A stretch of 62,000 nt of DNA from Symbiodinium natans (GCA_905221605.1 CAJNDS010002173.1:365001-427000), one strand, 5' to 3'. Shown: positions 11,079 through 24,500, numbered from the stretch's first letter. Numbers and translations: made by a program. The notes: generated by a model from the sequence alone, not told the origin.

Positions 11079-13370
11079 TGCGCGATCCCCGCCACCTCAG
11101 TTGGCACAAGCTGGCATCTGCAGAAGTATCAGTTGTCATATGAGGCCAAGCTGAATTCAGAAAGCTGCAGCTGCTGCCCACTGTTGGGCCCTGATGCGGA
11201 AGCATGGTGAGTGTCTCCTGCCACCGTTACTTGAACTGACAGAGCTGCTGAATCATTGTAGTATTGTAGTTGGTTCCGCTTCTGTGCCGCAAATGCTCCC
11301 ATCCCCTGCATATTTCCGCTATCTTGCACGCAAGTTGCACAAATCTGACAGAACCAGCCTGTGAGTGTCGTTTTGCAGCCGCTACAGCAAGGGAAATTGC
11401 CAGCCAGGCGACGGCCATGCTAAGTCAACCCAGGCAAGGTGTTGGGTCTGCAACTCAGCCCGGAGGCTAGGCCCAAAGGCCCCAGCGAGTACGAAATTGG
11501 GCAAGGGCTTCACAAACCTTCGCAGAACCTAAATGGGCTGATGACGACGAGCTCTCAAGCCAGGAGCAAAGCACCCAGAATTTTCAATGTCGAGCGGACT
11601 TCCTGCACAAACATCCATGCATTTGCTATCATTTAGTCACCAGGATGACCTGTGGGACTTCAAGACTAAAACACCTGGGCATCTGCAGTCTTCCACAGGG
11701 CAGCACGTGGGAAAAAAAACAGTTGTGGCTGCTGAGGTGCTCTTCTTTTGCGCTGAAACAGCAGGCAGTCCCGCGGCACTTAAAGCGTACAACAGTTGTC
11801 CTTCTGACAATTGGCTGCGCCACGTCTGCCGCACGCAGCATTTGTACACAGCGTCCGCGTGGTACTCCCCGATTGCAGCTTGTATCTGCACTTTGAGGCC
11901 TGGGCAAACCCATCATGGCCACAACATGCCACAACTTTGCTCTAGATCCCCTGGGAACAACCCCAGCAAGCAATCAGACAATTGAAGTCAGAATCTGAGA
12001 CAAACATCTTCCCGGGACTCTATGAGGGAGCGTTGTGACCAACTCTCGAGACTCTCACAACATTGCATGGCAAGATGCAACTTCGCGCTCTGTGTGGGAT
12101 GTCATGAGGCTGTGCCTCAGCGTCACCACAGACCCAGTCATGCTTCGAATTCATGATAGAGGTTTGACAGGCCAGGGATCCTGGGGCTTGTCTGAATCCC
12201 CGGCTTGTGGCCTTGCAGCGAACAAGGTTCGGACATGTACTTTACTTTTCCAGGGGCCTCAACCTCGAATACCCTGCTCCGCAGCTGAGGTGCTCGAAGT
12301 TCGTGCCAGTGCGCTCTGACAGTCCATCTTTGCCATCGCTCATGGCACCATCTTTTCCTGGTAGCAGTGATGGCTTGCAGAACTCCATCGGAGTTTTGCT
12401 GAGGGGGTTGTGCGAGCAGGGTTTGAAGTTTGGAGGCACTTCACGGGGGGTTGGGGTAGGTCGCAGGGGTGGGTGGGGAGGCTTTGGACTTTACGGAGCT
12501 TTGAAACTTTGGTGCGCGAAGCCTTCAAAACCTGTAGGCATTCCAGCCACTTTAAACTTGAGACCTTGTGGCATCCACTCTGCGGGTCGTGCAGCGCCCG
12601 CCAAGAAAGCAAAGCAGAACGCTCGCAACCTTGGGCAAGCAGGACAGCGCCCATGCGCTGGTCTACATGAAAAAAGGTGCCGAGCAGCATAAGAACCGCC
12701 GCCATGGCTTTGCTGAGCTCGGTCAAACAACGTTTTCTTCAAACTGAGCCCGAACGCCTGCCATCATGCACAGTTTACCAAGGCTTGCGAAAACCCAGAA
12801 CTTTCATGGCCAAGCTGAGCTATACAGCCAGTGGGAACGTGCACGGTCCCAGCACTGAGCACTACAAGATGACATCGGCTAAGTGCTCCAACTCTGGTCT
12901 GCTCGTTTTTTCATGGGAATCCGCAGCGTCAATGCCAAATGCAACCAGCAAAAGCAGAACAAGCTGACTCACCGAGCAAATTTCCGCATACTTTGCGACT
13001 AAGCACCTCATCACCACCTACTCTGACTCTGCACATCTTGGTCCCTTTCCCTCTCCTTGGGCCGTATACCTCGGCATACTGGCAAGTAGGAGGTGCTGTG
13101 ACACCCTAGCCAAAGCTGGTCCTAGGAGTTGTGGCGTGTAGTTTACGGGGCCTTTGACATGGCTGGGACGCTGGGAGGTTCAGGATTCTGCGCAACTAAG
13201 CGGGTGGACGTGTTTTGATTCTTGGCTCTACCGCGTTGTTTGCTGATGTTGGCTCTTCCCGTTCGTGAAATTCGGTTAGGGTTTTGGCGCTTCGGCTGCA
13301 GCTTCCAGGCAAGTCCAAAAACTGATAGGGGGTCAAAGAACCCTAATGCAGACACACGCCACGTAGGTGA
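11079..13370. other. No gene recognised
   Basis: Short open frames on both strands show no domain. If the LRR gene has a 5' exon or promoter it should lie at the left side of this stretch, but I cannot identify one. Confidence 0.45.
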
Positions 13371-13374
13371 CAAA

Positions 13375-13505
13375 CAAAGAAACAAACAAGCAAACAAGCA
13401 AACAAGCAAACAAGCAAACAAGCAAACAAGCAAACACGCAAACAAGCAAAGAAGCACACAAGCAAACAAGCAAGCAAGCAAGCAAACAAACAAACAAACA
13501 AACAG
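13375..13505. repeat. CAAACAAG/CAAA microsatellite
   Basis: Octamer CAAACAAG units grade into CAAG and then CAAA tetramers. The Gln/Thr/Lys/Ser-rich frames here are artefacts. Confidence 0.92.
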
Positions 13506-13534
13506 AAACACGACACGAGATCCGAAGTGAAATG

Positions 13535-13722
13535 TGTTATCCCTCGTTCTCATCTCTTCTCTCTGATCTTTTGTCTCTATCATCTCTTTTCTCTCTTTCT
13601 CTCTCATCTCTCCCTCTCTCTCATCTCTCCCTCTCTCTTCTATCTCCCCTCTCTCTCCTCCCTCTCTCTCATCTCTCCCTCTCTCACATCTCTCCATTGC
13701 GTCTTGTATCCCTTCTTTCGCA

Positions 13723-13795
<73 letters not shown>

Positions 13796-13797
13796 TC
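13535..13797. repeat. CT-rich microsatellite
   Basis: Imperfect TCTC-rich sequence becomes a nearly pure (CT)n tract from about 13723 to 13793. Confidence 0.92.
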
Positions 13798-14299
13798 TCA
13801 GTCTGCCTTCTGACCAGGCACTTCGTGAAAGTGCTGAAGCGGAACAACGTGCCAGCCAAACCGAGGCACAGATCTCTGCTCTATGTGTTAAGACAGCTTG
13901 TCCAACTTGATCCCGATCTCGACCGGAGGGATAGAGACAGCGCCCCCATTTGCCATGAGATCCAAAAGACCCCGTGAGTCCAGTCCCTTGTTCCCAGCAG
14001 GCCCACACGAAGACGACGGCGCTGGCGCAGGTGTGCTCAACTCATCCCTGTTTCCTCTCAAGTGATCCGAGTCGACCCGGTCCCAAGTCCGGGCCAACTG
14101 AGCCAGTGCTTTTAATCTGGTTGGGGGGTGTGAGGGTTACCGGGTACTCTGCCTCGAGCCCGGTGGGAGCATCAATGCGAGGTTCCCAGGCTGACTGAAG
14201 CCTAGAGGTAGGTCACACTGCCTGCTCGCCGTCTCGCTGTCTGCAGCCTCATCGTGCTGCCAGAGACTTGTTCACCCTTTCCTGCGCAGTCTCAGTGTA

Positions 14300-16040
14300 A
14301 GTCTGTTCCCCTATTTCATCCCATTGCCACCGACTCCACCGACTCCACCTCCAGCGCCTGCGAAATCAGCCCCTTCGGGGGTGCCGGCTGCACACACCGC
14401 GCTTGTGCAAACTTGGCACAATCAGAGTCAGGCCACGACGGTGGTCTGGTCGTCCAGCACAGCTACACCTGCCGGCGTGGCTCTTGAGTACTACATTTTC
14501 ACTGGTGTGGCAGTGGCCATCACTGTGTGGAGAACGCGAGGGTCACCCTCACTTCAACTCTCCACGCCTGTCAGACCTCTGACGCGTAGATGTGGTTCAC
14601 GTCTTACTGCTGGCTCAGGCCTGAACTCGCAAGGTGCACTGTGTTTGCTTATCATTTGCACCGTGATATGTCCTGCTGCAGCGGAGCACATCACCGCTGA
14701 ACGAACACTGGCGCCAATAGAGCCTTGCACAGAGCGGTGCATCGCGCAAGCGCTAGGCCAGACGGACAAACCCTGTATCACGGGCGAAGGCATACCCTTA
14801 CTTCTCCAGCGCGGCTCGCAGTGCCTCAGCCCCCGTCGTCAGTCCCCAGAAGGTGGGTCAGACTGCCGGAAGCACTCCATGTCATTGGGGTCCCAGGCTC
14901 AGGCGCTTTCATGGAATGTGGGTGGGTTGTCTAAAACGATACTTGGATTGAGTTTCAAGTCTGGTTACATAATCAAGCTTCACAGGACATCACCCTTCTT
15001 CAAGAAACACATAGGCAATTCTCAAATCTCTTCACTCTTCCTCGCTACCATGTTGTTCACACGGGTACCATTCATCACAGATGTCAGGGTTGCGCAGTCT
15101 TGATTCGCAGGAGCTTGGTTCAGGAACAAGACATCCGCTGAGCGCCTGTTCTCGCCGGTCATGTTCTTCACGTGCGCTTCCCATATCAAGGACGCCATGT
15201 TCATGTCATTAACGTCTCTGAATATGCCTGGAACAACGGCGATAAGGAACAGCTTTTGCTGAAAAGAGATAAGATTTGGTCTAGATTGGACAGACTGATC
15301 ACTAGTATTCCGTTCCGCAATACGCTGTTGTTAGGTGGTGACTTCAACTGCGTTGGCACGTCTGATCGGAGGCGGTTTGGTCCTGCTATGAACCAAGGGC
15401 AGAACCCGCACGCTGACCGCATGCAGCTTGCCAACATCGCCCAGGTGCATCAGTTAACGGCCCTCAATGCGTGGGGACGCCGCTCGAGGTGGTTCACTTT
15501 CAGTAACGACCCTGCCACAAGTCAGAAAGATTTCTTGTTCATGCGTCAGGTGCAGCTGGACGGAGCGGCGCGACAGGCCCAGCCTGATCATGGCTTTCAT
15601 GTCCTGCGCTGGAGGCGAGGGGCGCACAACCACCCTGTCTATGCCTCCATTCCTGCTGTCCACTTTCAGAGCGCCCCCCAACCCACACTCCCTAAATTCG
15701 CGAGCAGCCAGCCAGAAGCCTGGGATGCAGCTTCTCCCACTCCATAATGTGAGGAATGCATTCACGGCGTCCCGGCCAATATCACGAGCAGTCGTCCCTG
15801 GCGAAGTAGACACCTTAGACAGACGACTCCTCCTGGTAGCCCAGGCTCGCCGAAGCCCGTGACAAAGCTGTTCACAGACTCCCCCGCGCACGCCTCAACG
15901 GTTGTAGTAGCGCTCGAGCGCCAGCGCCGGTGCCGTACTGGTCTGTTCTTTACGATGCCCCCGCACAGAGCCCCCTCGAGCAAGTCGCGTAGGTGTCCCG
16001 ATCTCTGAGTTCAGCTCCTATGGCGCGCTCCCCCGAAGGA
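14300..16040 (+). mobile_element. Decayed LINE-type retrotransposon, endonuclease part
   Basis: The segment contains a Pro/Ala/Thr-rich stretch upstream and a recognisable exonuclease-endonuclease-phosphatase (EEP) domain. About 300 bp of further G+C-rich sequence without a clear domain follows. No reverse transcriptase follows before the microsatellite starting near 16175, so only the 5' part of the element is here. Exact ends and target-site duplications were not found. Confidence 0.6.
14881..15747 (+). pseudogene. LINE EEP (AP-endonuclease-like) domain, frameshifted
   Basis: This domain nicks target DNA for target-primed reverse transcription in LINEs. The first motif (ALSWNVGGLSKT) is in one frame. 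The next (ASQDITLLQETHRQ, with the metal-binding Glu) is in another, so about one base has been gained or lost near 14945. An in-frame TGA follows at about 15138. Later motifs are intact: TLLLGGDFNCV, DFLFMR and GAHNHPVYASI, where the terminal motif has GAHNH in place of the usual SDH. It belongs to the LINE relic around it and is clearly a decayed copy. Confidence 0.75.
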
Positions 16041-16140
16041 CACTGTCTGGTGCAGTGACTGTCCTCTTGCTCTCTCCCCCGTCTCGCACACACTCACTCT
16101 CACCCCTCAGGTTGGAGCCCACGGATCGGTGGGGCTGGGG

Positions 16141-16174
16141 CTTGAGCAATCGTGGCTTGAGCCAAAATTGCTAC
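16141..16174 (-). other. Tandem relict dinoflagellate spliced leader
   Basis: On the minus strand 16174-16156 reads GTAGCAATTTTGGCTCAAG, which is 18 of 19 identical to the end of the dinoflagellate spliced leader. Immediately after it, 16155-16141 reads CCACGATTGCTCAAG, a 15-nt unit 11 of 15 identical to CCATTTTGGCTCAAG. That 15-mer is the truncated form expected when an old leader is itself trans-spliced at its internal AG. The pair marks the 5' end of a retroposed cDNA running leftwards, but no coding sequence is recognised after it. Confidence 0.7.
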
Positions 16175-16215
16175 TCTCTCTCTTCCTCTTTCTCTTTCTC
16201 TTTCTCTTTCTCTTT

Positions 16216-16770
16216 ATCTTCCTCTTTCTGGGTCTCTGTCTCTCTGTCTCTCTGTCTCTCTGTCTCTCTGTCTCTCTGTCTCTCTGTCTCTCTGTCTCTC
16301 TGTCTCTCTGTCTCTCTGTCTCTCTGTCTCTCTGTCTCTCTGTCTCTCTGTCTCTCTGTCTCTGCCTCTCTGTCTCTCTGTCTCTCTGTCTCTCTGTCTC
16401 TCTGTCTCTCTGTCTCTCTGTCTCTCTGTCTCTCTGTCTCTCTGTCTCTCTGTCTCTCTGTCTCTCTGTCTCTCTGTCTCTCTGTCTCTCTGTCTCTCTG
16501 TCTCTCTGTCTCTCTGTCTCTCTGTCTCTCTGTCTCTCTGTCTCTCTGTCTCTCTGTCTCTCTGTCTCTCTGTCTCTCTGTCTCTCTGTCTCTCTGTCTC
16601 TCTGTCTCTCTGTCTCTCTGTCTCTCTGTCTCTCTGTCTCTCTGTCTCTCTGTCTCTCTGTCTCTCTGTCTCTCTGGTCTCTCTGTCTCTCTGTCTCTCT
16701 GTCTCTCTGTCTCTATGTCTCTCTGTCTCTCTGTCTCTCTGTCTCTCTGTCTCTCTGTCTCTCTTCTCTC
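16216..16770. repeat. (TCTCTCTG)n octamer array
   Basis: This is an almost perfect 8-bp repeat over about 550 bp (roughly 65-70 copies). Interruptions occur near 16365, 16675 and 16714. The long Ser/Leu/Cys and Arg/Glu/Thr frames crossing it are artefacts. Confidence 0.97.
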
Positions 16771-16825
16771 TTCTTCTTGTCTCTCTGTCTCTCTGTCTTC
16801 TCTGTCTCTCTTCCTCTTCTCTCTT

Positions 16826-17420
<595 letters not shown>

Positions 17421-17802
17421 TGTCCACCTGCTTTGCTTCTCCCACATGACACTGCCGTGTCACCCTGAGACCTAAAGTTTCCTATCCCCATGAAAGTGTA
17501 TTATGCGTGTTTTCCCTCGGCCTGCACTGGACGCTTAGCACACGATAGCCTTGAGCGACTTTCTAGCTTACCCTGAACCCATGCCTAGTACTAGGATTGT
17601 CACTCTGCCATCTCCGGCTAGCGTGGTTGTTGGCACATGCGCTTAGGCATTTGCCCTACTTTCCGGCTTGAAGGCGAACCTAGGTTCTTGCTTTTGCTAC
17701 CACCCTTTCATCCCCTTCTTCTTCTTCTTTTTTCTTCTTCTGCGCGCCTTAGGGCCCCCTCAGAAGAGAAAGCCCGGCCACGACGGCCAAGCGGGTTCGC
17801 GT
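17421..17802. other. No gene recognised
   Basis: Unique-looking sequence between two CT-rich arrays, with a short TTC tract near 17717-17740. No gene signal. Confidence 0.5.
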
Positions 17803-17935
17803 ATCTCTCTCTCTCTCTCTCTCTCTCTCGCTCTGTCTCACTTGTTTCTCTCTCTCATGTCTCTCTCCCTCTCTCGGTCTCTCTCTTTTCTTAACTCCTC
17901 TCTCTAATATCTCTTGTCTCTCTCTTATCTCTCTC
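17803..17935. repeat. CT-rich microsatellite
   Basis: (CT)n with interruptions. Confidence 0.9.
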
Positions 17936-18902
17936 TGCTATCCCCCACATCACTATGTAAATTCTTTTCTTGTCGCTTCCGCCTGCGCTTGGGTCGCGCC
18001 TCGCCACACACGAACACTAGGCAGGCCTCCCCTTCGCCGCCGAGGAACTGTTGTTGAGTTTGTAAAACAAAGTGGGTTTTTTGGCAACAAGGATATCTTG
18101 GAAAAGTTGGTTTTCGGCACGCTGCTCTTTGCAGAGTTCTTGCAGTGCACGCAGATCACGTCGAAAAACTTGTCTGTCCTCATCTTCTGCATGCCAGCAA
18201 GCCGGGCATGCAGAAGATGAGGACAGAGACCCACAACCACGACCCAAAGAAGAAACTGCTGTAAAATACCCATGCTTTTCCGCGAATGAAGCCGAGAATG
18301 CCAGATTTCGAGGCAGCCCGGCTCGCCCTCCCAAGAAGAATGCAACAAAAAGCAAGCAAAAGGTTTCTCGGCGTCGTGATGAAAAAATAGCATCGAAAAG
18401 TAAGCCAAACGCCGAAATATCGAGGATTCTGGAAGCACGACCCTTCGCGAGCGGTTTCCGTCAAAGGGAAGAGAAAAAGACGAGAAATCGACGATTTTGG
18501 CCAACATCTTGAGCAGAAGCCACCAGGCAACAACGCTGCAAATACCGATGTTCCTGGCTGAACGCAAGCAAACGGATGTATCCAAGAAAATGGACGCAAC
18601 CAACCCCTTCCCCCATCGAGAAGGGGCAAACTCGACAAACCTTCCACGGAGGCGAAAAGGGGACGGCTACCGAAAACTATATAGCGCATGCAGCGCGCCG
18701 CCGACATCGCAAGGCATTGACACCATCCATCGCATTTACAGCACAGACATCACGGACACGAAAACTACACACAGCGCATACATCACGCTGCAGACATCAA
18801 ATCGCGTCCACCCAATCTCAGCCACACCAGGCATGCATACACCACGCACGCAGTGCATCACGCCACAGACAGCAATCAATTCCTTTGCCTGTCAATGCCT
18901 GT
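17936..18902. other. No gene recognised
   Basis: Open frames on both strands (longest about 200 codons on the minus strand) lack domains. A strong hairpin lies at 18173-18227. Confidence 0.4.
18173..18227. repeat. Perfect 23-bp stem hairpin
   Basis: Left arm 18173-18195 (starts TCTGTCCTCATC) and right arm 18205-18227 are exact reverse complements around a 9-nt loop (AGCAAGCCG). No gene context explains it. Confidence 0.9.
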
Positions 18903-19350
18903 CAATCACTTGAAACAGAAATGCATGGTTGACAAATCTATTCCTCGGGACCCTTTCAATCACTTGAGACACGATCGTACGGTTAACACATCCATTCCAT
19001 CGGGCCCTTTCAATCACTTGAAGCAGACATGTATGATGAACAAATCCGTTCCTTTGGACCTTTCAACCACTTGAAGCAGAACCGTATGGTTAACAAGTCT
19101 ATTCCTGTGGACCTTCCAATCACTTGACACACATTGTCCCGATGGGGCAGCCCACATGATCCATTGCCAAAGTAGTTTCTAATTTTTCCATGAATTTCAC
19201 GAAAAACTCCCGAACGAAAATGCAAATCCGGGAGTTGGAAACGCTGTTTTCGTAAGTCATGCGCGAAAGCCCAGAGAAGCACGCGGAAACCGTTTGGAAC
19301 GGTATGATTAACAAATCCATTCCTTTGGGCCCTTTCGCTCGCTTCAAAAA
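18903..19350. repeat. Imperfect ~57-bp tandem minisatellite
   Basis: Four adjacent units contain CCTTTCAATCACTTGA, then CAGA..TGTATGGTTAACA, then AATCCATTCCTTTGG. A further unit lies apart at about 19296-19350 after an unrelated insert. Confidence 0.8.
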
Positions 19351-22300
19351 GACATGTATGGGAGCTCTCACAACAGTGACGACAGTTACGAGCATGGCGT
19401 ACCCTACATACACCTCACTCTCGTAATTCTCTGTACTCTTGACCGCGGACGCTCTCGGACGCTTGCGGTCACAAAACGCACGATGTCGGGTAAACTCTTG
19501 AACCCCAACTCTTAACACACGAACCCTTCTGCTACGCTACGCATTCGGGAAAATGCAGACCGAACTAAGCTGCCCCTTCCAGAAAGATGGTCGCAACACC
19601 TTCTTTCGCACACAATCTGCAACCTTTCGGGGTGCTTTCAGCATGTTTTTTTTGCTTCGTGCCTCAGCCTTGCAAACTTGTTTTGGAGTGGCCACACAAT
19701 TTGTGGGCTCAGCCCTTCTGCATTCTTGACAGCCATTGCCTCCTTGCTCCTCGCTCCCTCGAAATGTTCTACCTCATTTTGCCGGAATCCACTGCTGCAG
19801 CCATGTGTAGAACCAGGGGGCCTGGAGTCGACAATCCCGAAAATAAACAAATAGGAGAAGAAAAAATGCACATGCAATGGGATGCCCCCATGCAATGGGA
19901 TGCCCCCATGCGCAACACGTGGCGCACATGTGGTTTGGCTTGCTTGTCTGAACAAACTAAACCCATTGAAGGAGAAGGGCACCAGATCAGGAAACAACTC
20001 TACTTCTGAATGATCCTTCCAAATGCTATCAGGCTTACGGCAAAACAGGAATGGCCCCAAACACGCGTCTGAAGGCAGATGAAGTCTAGACATGGGCAAC
20101 GAAGCTCGTGACACATGCAGCGGACAAGTTAAATCCACAGCTTAGCATTCCGTTGAACACCCCCTCGAACCTGCCACGACTACTCTGCTTTCAAGACAGC
20201 ATGGTGCTGGCTGTCAATAACCGGGTTGCTAGGCAGGTAGTACTACACAACAACCTACACTGCCGTACTTACTCCAAGATGCGGTTCCCTCGGCGCCGGC
20301 GGCATCCCGTCCAGATTCTTCAAGCTGGCTCTGCCTCGGTACTGGTGCGGCAAATGGACATTAATCCCTCAGGCCAGTATCCCCCTGACCCGTATTTGTT
20401 CAAACAAAAGGTTTCTTAGAAAACGTTCGAACTGGACCCATATGTAGATCAAGTATAAACTTTCTGAGGACCAGTCGCCGACGAACCCTATCAAGGACGC
20501 CAAGGTGCTCGGATCCCATGTGCGTTGGCTCGGACAGATCACCTGCATCAATGCCTGCAGCAGCACCAATCTCGCATGGCCAACTGCAAAGCATTTCATG
20601 GAGCCTGAAGGATTCATCGGGATGCAATTGCTAGTGTTCAGACCCGCACTACATGGTTACTTCCATTTTGAGGCACATCTAGTGACATGCTCGCACCAAG
20701 CTGCAGGGATTGAGGTTGGAGAAGGGCCTGCTGCTGTGCACGCATGCATGTGCAATGCCACCATGCATCCTCATGGAACAAACAGAAACTGACGCCTGCA
20801 TTCGGATGGCCATTCTTCAACGTTGATGCAATGTTGTCTCCTGGATAAGTAAACTCCCTGTGAAGCCGCTTCATAAACCTTGCAGAGCACCAAGGCCCCT
20901 GAGCCTTCTCGGATCCCCTGCGCAGATCGGGCGGCGGCTGCCAGCAAAAGAAGCAATGACCTCCGACACCTTACATGGGGAAGAGGACCCGAGATCGGTA
21001 TGTGACAGACTCTCATGACGTTTTCATAAAGCTGGTAGGTACACCTTTGCAAGATCTGCATGTGGCAGGTGAGAGTTGCGACAAATCGGAATGTTAAGGT
21101 GCCCTTCTTGCACGAGTCCCTTCAGAAACTATTTGAGGGTCTGCACATACGATTCAGCCCAAGACTTGGCCTCAGGGATCCACCTTAATCAGGCAAGGTT
21201 GTCTAGGATCCAAGGGTGTACGGACTCTACGCACCACACAAACCCGCTACACCCTGTTTTACACTAGGGGATCGGCCGAGTCGCATGAAAAGACCCGTCA
21301 TGGTCTTGCTGAACTCCTTCAAACCACGTGAATCCTTTCCCAGCAGCTGAGCCAGATCGGCTGTCATGGTGCAGCACATTCATAGTGTAGTCGCTACTGA
21401 AGAAAAGCTTCAAACGGACGTGTCCTTAATAGTTATGCGGTGGCCTGCACAGAACGGCGATCCAGTATGAGTCTTCACCCCTCCCACCCGCAGAAGACAT
21501 CTCTTCATTCGCACGGTGTTGCGGGGTCGAATACACCCAACGGGCATCGGCTTCTTGCCAGAACAACATCTTTTTGGCTTCTTTCAGAGCTATCCAAGTA
21601 TCCAGGCTACGACTCAGCATTGGTACCAAGTCAAAATTACCTAGAGAAATCGCACACGCACACGTGGTATGTCCGCAGCTGCACAAAATCTTTGGTAAAA
21701 CTGCGCATTTTTGCGGCTGCACAAACCTTTGGTCGAATCTGCGCACATGCTCCGCTGAATGGCCGCTCATTGGGCATGCAGAGATTTGAATTGCTTTGGG
21801 GAAACCATCAAGTGTAATCGTAACATGACTGTCCATGTACACGGACTAGGATTGACGCACCGATTTTTCCGCATAGATGTTTCTTCGTGATTCCAGCAAT
21901 GCAACGCGAGTAGGTTTCGTTGCCTAAAAAGAGCGGCGGCGGCGGCGGCGAGTGCATTCTCAAAGCGAACACTGCATGATACGCCCCAGAACTTTGTGCG
22001 CGCAACAGCCTCGCTTCGCTCACTGCACAAGAATCCACACAAGGTTTGCTTTTGGGCAAAATCGTTGCGACGCTATAGCGGTGCGGCATGGATACCATCA
22101 ACAGGAACGAGTGATCAACACCATGCAAATGTTCGAGCTAGAATTCAGAGAGTCTCACGGGGTTTTACAAAACCTCGCACGGTCCTACTTCTGAGGGCGG
22201 CGCAAGAGGACAATCCTAAGAAAAGCCTCACTGAACCCTAAGTGGACGTTGCCAAGGCTGCTGTGTGTAACCCGGGGGTGCAGCGGAAATGGGCCAGCGT

Positions 22301-23070
22301 AGGTGGCAGAAAAGACTACATGCTCAGCGCTGCACAGGCAGGCAGCTCAGAAAAGCGTGGGGGGACCAGGTGCCCATGGTAGACGGGAAAGCAGGCGCTG
22401 GCAACGGGCTCAGAAAAGGAGCCGGCGGAGGACAGCCCTGCCATTCTCGCGCTGCAGGGCTGAAGGAGGCGATCCGTTTCGGCTGCAGGGGAGTGCCCGG
22501 TACGAGCCGCTAGGAGCCCGCCCAGAACACGCCGCGTTTCGGCGGCAGTGGGACCCCAGCCGCCGCCTGCGGGCAATGAGAGGTATGATCGAGCCGTTTA
22601 AGATACGAAACCCAATAGACTGCAGCCACGCAAGTCCACGCAAAGCAAAAGAAAGCCCACAATTGCCGGCTGCCAACAAGGGGAAACCGCACCCATCAGA
22701 AACTCAAAGTTCACAACGCGGAGTCCAAATCCCCACATGACATGACAAGTTGCTGACGAAGGAAGACAAACACTTCACAAACGAAGGAGGTACAAACCCC
22801 CCTCATCGCACCTTTCAACAAGCACGCAAAATTGGGCGACAAGGCACAATGCGCAACAGCTCCAAAATGCATGGCAGACTCGCCAGACATCAAAAGCGAA
22901 AAAACTCATGTCCAACAACGCTCCGGTTGACCACGTCTATGCAGTCTACCGCATGACCAACCTGCTCCAGTCTTCATACAGAGAGTTCGGCCAAGCCGCG
23001 CCCACACCGTCATGCAAAAATGACAACTCAGCTATCCGAAGTCCAGACCTGTAGTTAGCAACACTACCCA
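19351..23070. other. No gene recognised
   Basis: There is a small 19-bp duplication (CATGCAATGGGATGCCCC, near 19873-19910) and a short CGG tract (near 21942). Open frames are short and unremarkable on both strands. Confidence 0.4.
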
Positions 23071-24500
23071 ATGCCCAAACGCAAGGAGCACCTCCGTGAT
23101 GTACTTCGTGCACTCATCACTACATCGGCATCCAGCATTTGCCTACTTCACGTTCCAGCAACAGTGGTCGTTGCCAGGCCTGGATCAAAGGTCGAGGCGC
23201 AGCGCCACAATTGGCAGAACACGTGTTTCAGACCAAGAAGATGTCAACGGTGCCTCATATGCAGTCCACAAGTTTCTACCTTACCAGATCACACGGTCAT
23301 CGACATCGCGGACCAGCAGTCGGACCCCACGACAAGACATCACCTCGCAACATCATCCAACAAGACAGGCACCTTCCCGGCCTCACACATTTGGGCGTCA
23401 CAAACCGCAGAAGATGTCATCAAGTGGTGCCACAGTAGTGGCGTTCTGGCCCCAGCCAGGCCTTCCCTGGAACGAGCGTTAACCCGTCACAAACTCATGG
23501 CATATTGTCCATTACACTTGCAACAACTGATCGACAAGATGCACAACGACCCCAACATCTTCGTGGCCGCCGCACTTTCTGGGAAAGCAGCCGCAGACAA
23601 TGCGCGGCCTCAGTTTCCAAACCGGCTTCAAGCCCAGGCCTATCGTGTCCTTGACCCAGCACTTTGCCAAATCGCTCTTCTCAGTTGTAGCCAAGATCGT
23701 TACCAATGTCATCCACCTAGCGTACCCACGCGCTCTTCAGTAGTATAACACCCACCAGGTATTCCAAGACCTCGAAACTTTCGTGACGCACAATCCACAG
23801 ACCGACTTTGAATTCCAGATTGCAGACCTGTCGAGCTTCTTCACCAGCGGCCCGCAAGATCGAATATTTCAGGTACTCCAGATCATCACCACACAAGTAC
23901 GAGATTCAGTATGGAAATGGCTTTGCACGATGGCAGGACCACACAAGCACTTTTGATTCTATAAAGCAGCATCGCATCACCAAGACCTTCAACGGCAAAC
24001 TCAGGGAAGCTACCTGCAGACAGCGCACGATCGCGATGCACGATGTTCGGCACCTCGCCATCTACGTCCTCCACCGCAGCTACTGAAACAAACCCGAGGG
24101 AGCCCTATGAAACAATCCATGTCACCGATTCTTTGTCACATGGCACGCAGCATCGACGAAGCCCAATGGCAAAAAGATTCTACCGTTTGATCCTCCGTTC
24201 CGTCACTCTTCACTCTCAGTTCGTCAGGGGTATGTCGATGACCGGATATGTATCGTTCCGGCTCACTGGACCTGCGCAGCACCTTGGAACAAGCTCGTTC
24301 AAGAAGATTTCGACCGCCAACCAATCCTGCTCGAAGTTCAACAAGATACTAACTACCTCGGATGCTCTCTCCGCCGACGGCACCATCAACGCAACAATAC
24401 CATCACTCCCTCACCAGCTCTTGTCTCGGAATGGGTCCACTTCGCTGCTGCACAGAGCCACCGCACAGCGGACCCGACGCAACATGGTCAACCTCTCCCC
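23071..24500 (+). pseudogene. Decayed reverse transcriptase (non-LTR or Penelope-like)
   Basis: The plus strand carries RT landmarks spread over several frames. GFKPRPIVSLTQHFAK (near 23630) resembles the finger region before motif A. FQIADLSSFFTSGPQDRI (near 23813) resembles motif A. GYVDDRICIVP (near 24229) is the YVDD-type catalytic motif C, and ILLEVQQDTNYLG (near 24310) resembles the thumb-side motif. An in-frame stop (TAG/TAA near 23743) and several frameshifts show that it is inactive. The combination is like RTs seen in dinoflagellate genomes, but I cannot assign it firmly to LINE or Penelope-like elements. No endonuclease domain was recognised next to it. Confidence 0.6.

Noticed and set aside
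16216-16770. CRISPR-like regular repeat
   Set aside because: The unit is 8 bp without spacers: a microsatellite.
20369-20627. Possible minus-strand exon (hydrophobic, VLLQALMQVICPS)
   Set aside because: Isolated, no neighbouring exons or splice signals I could support.
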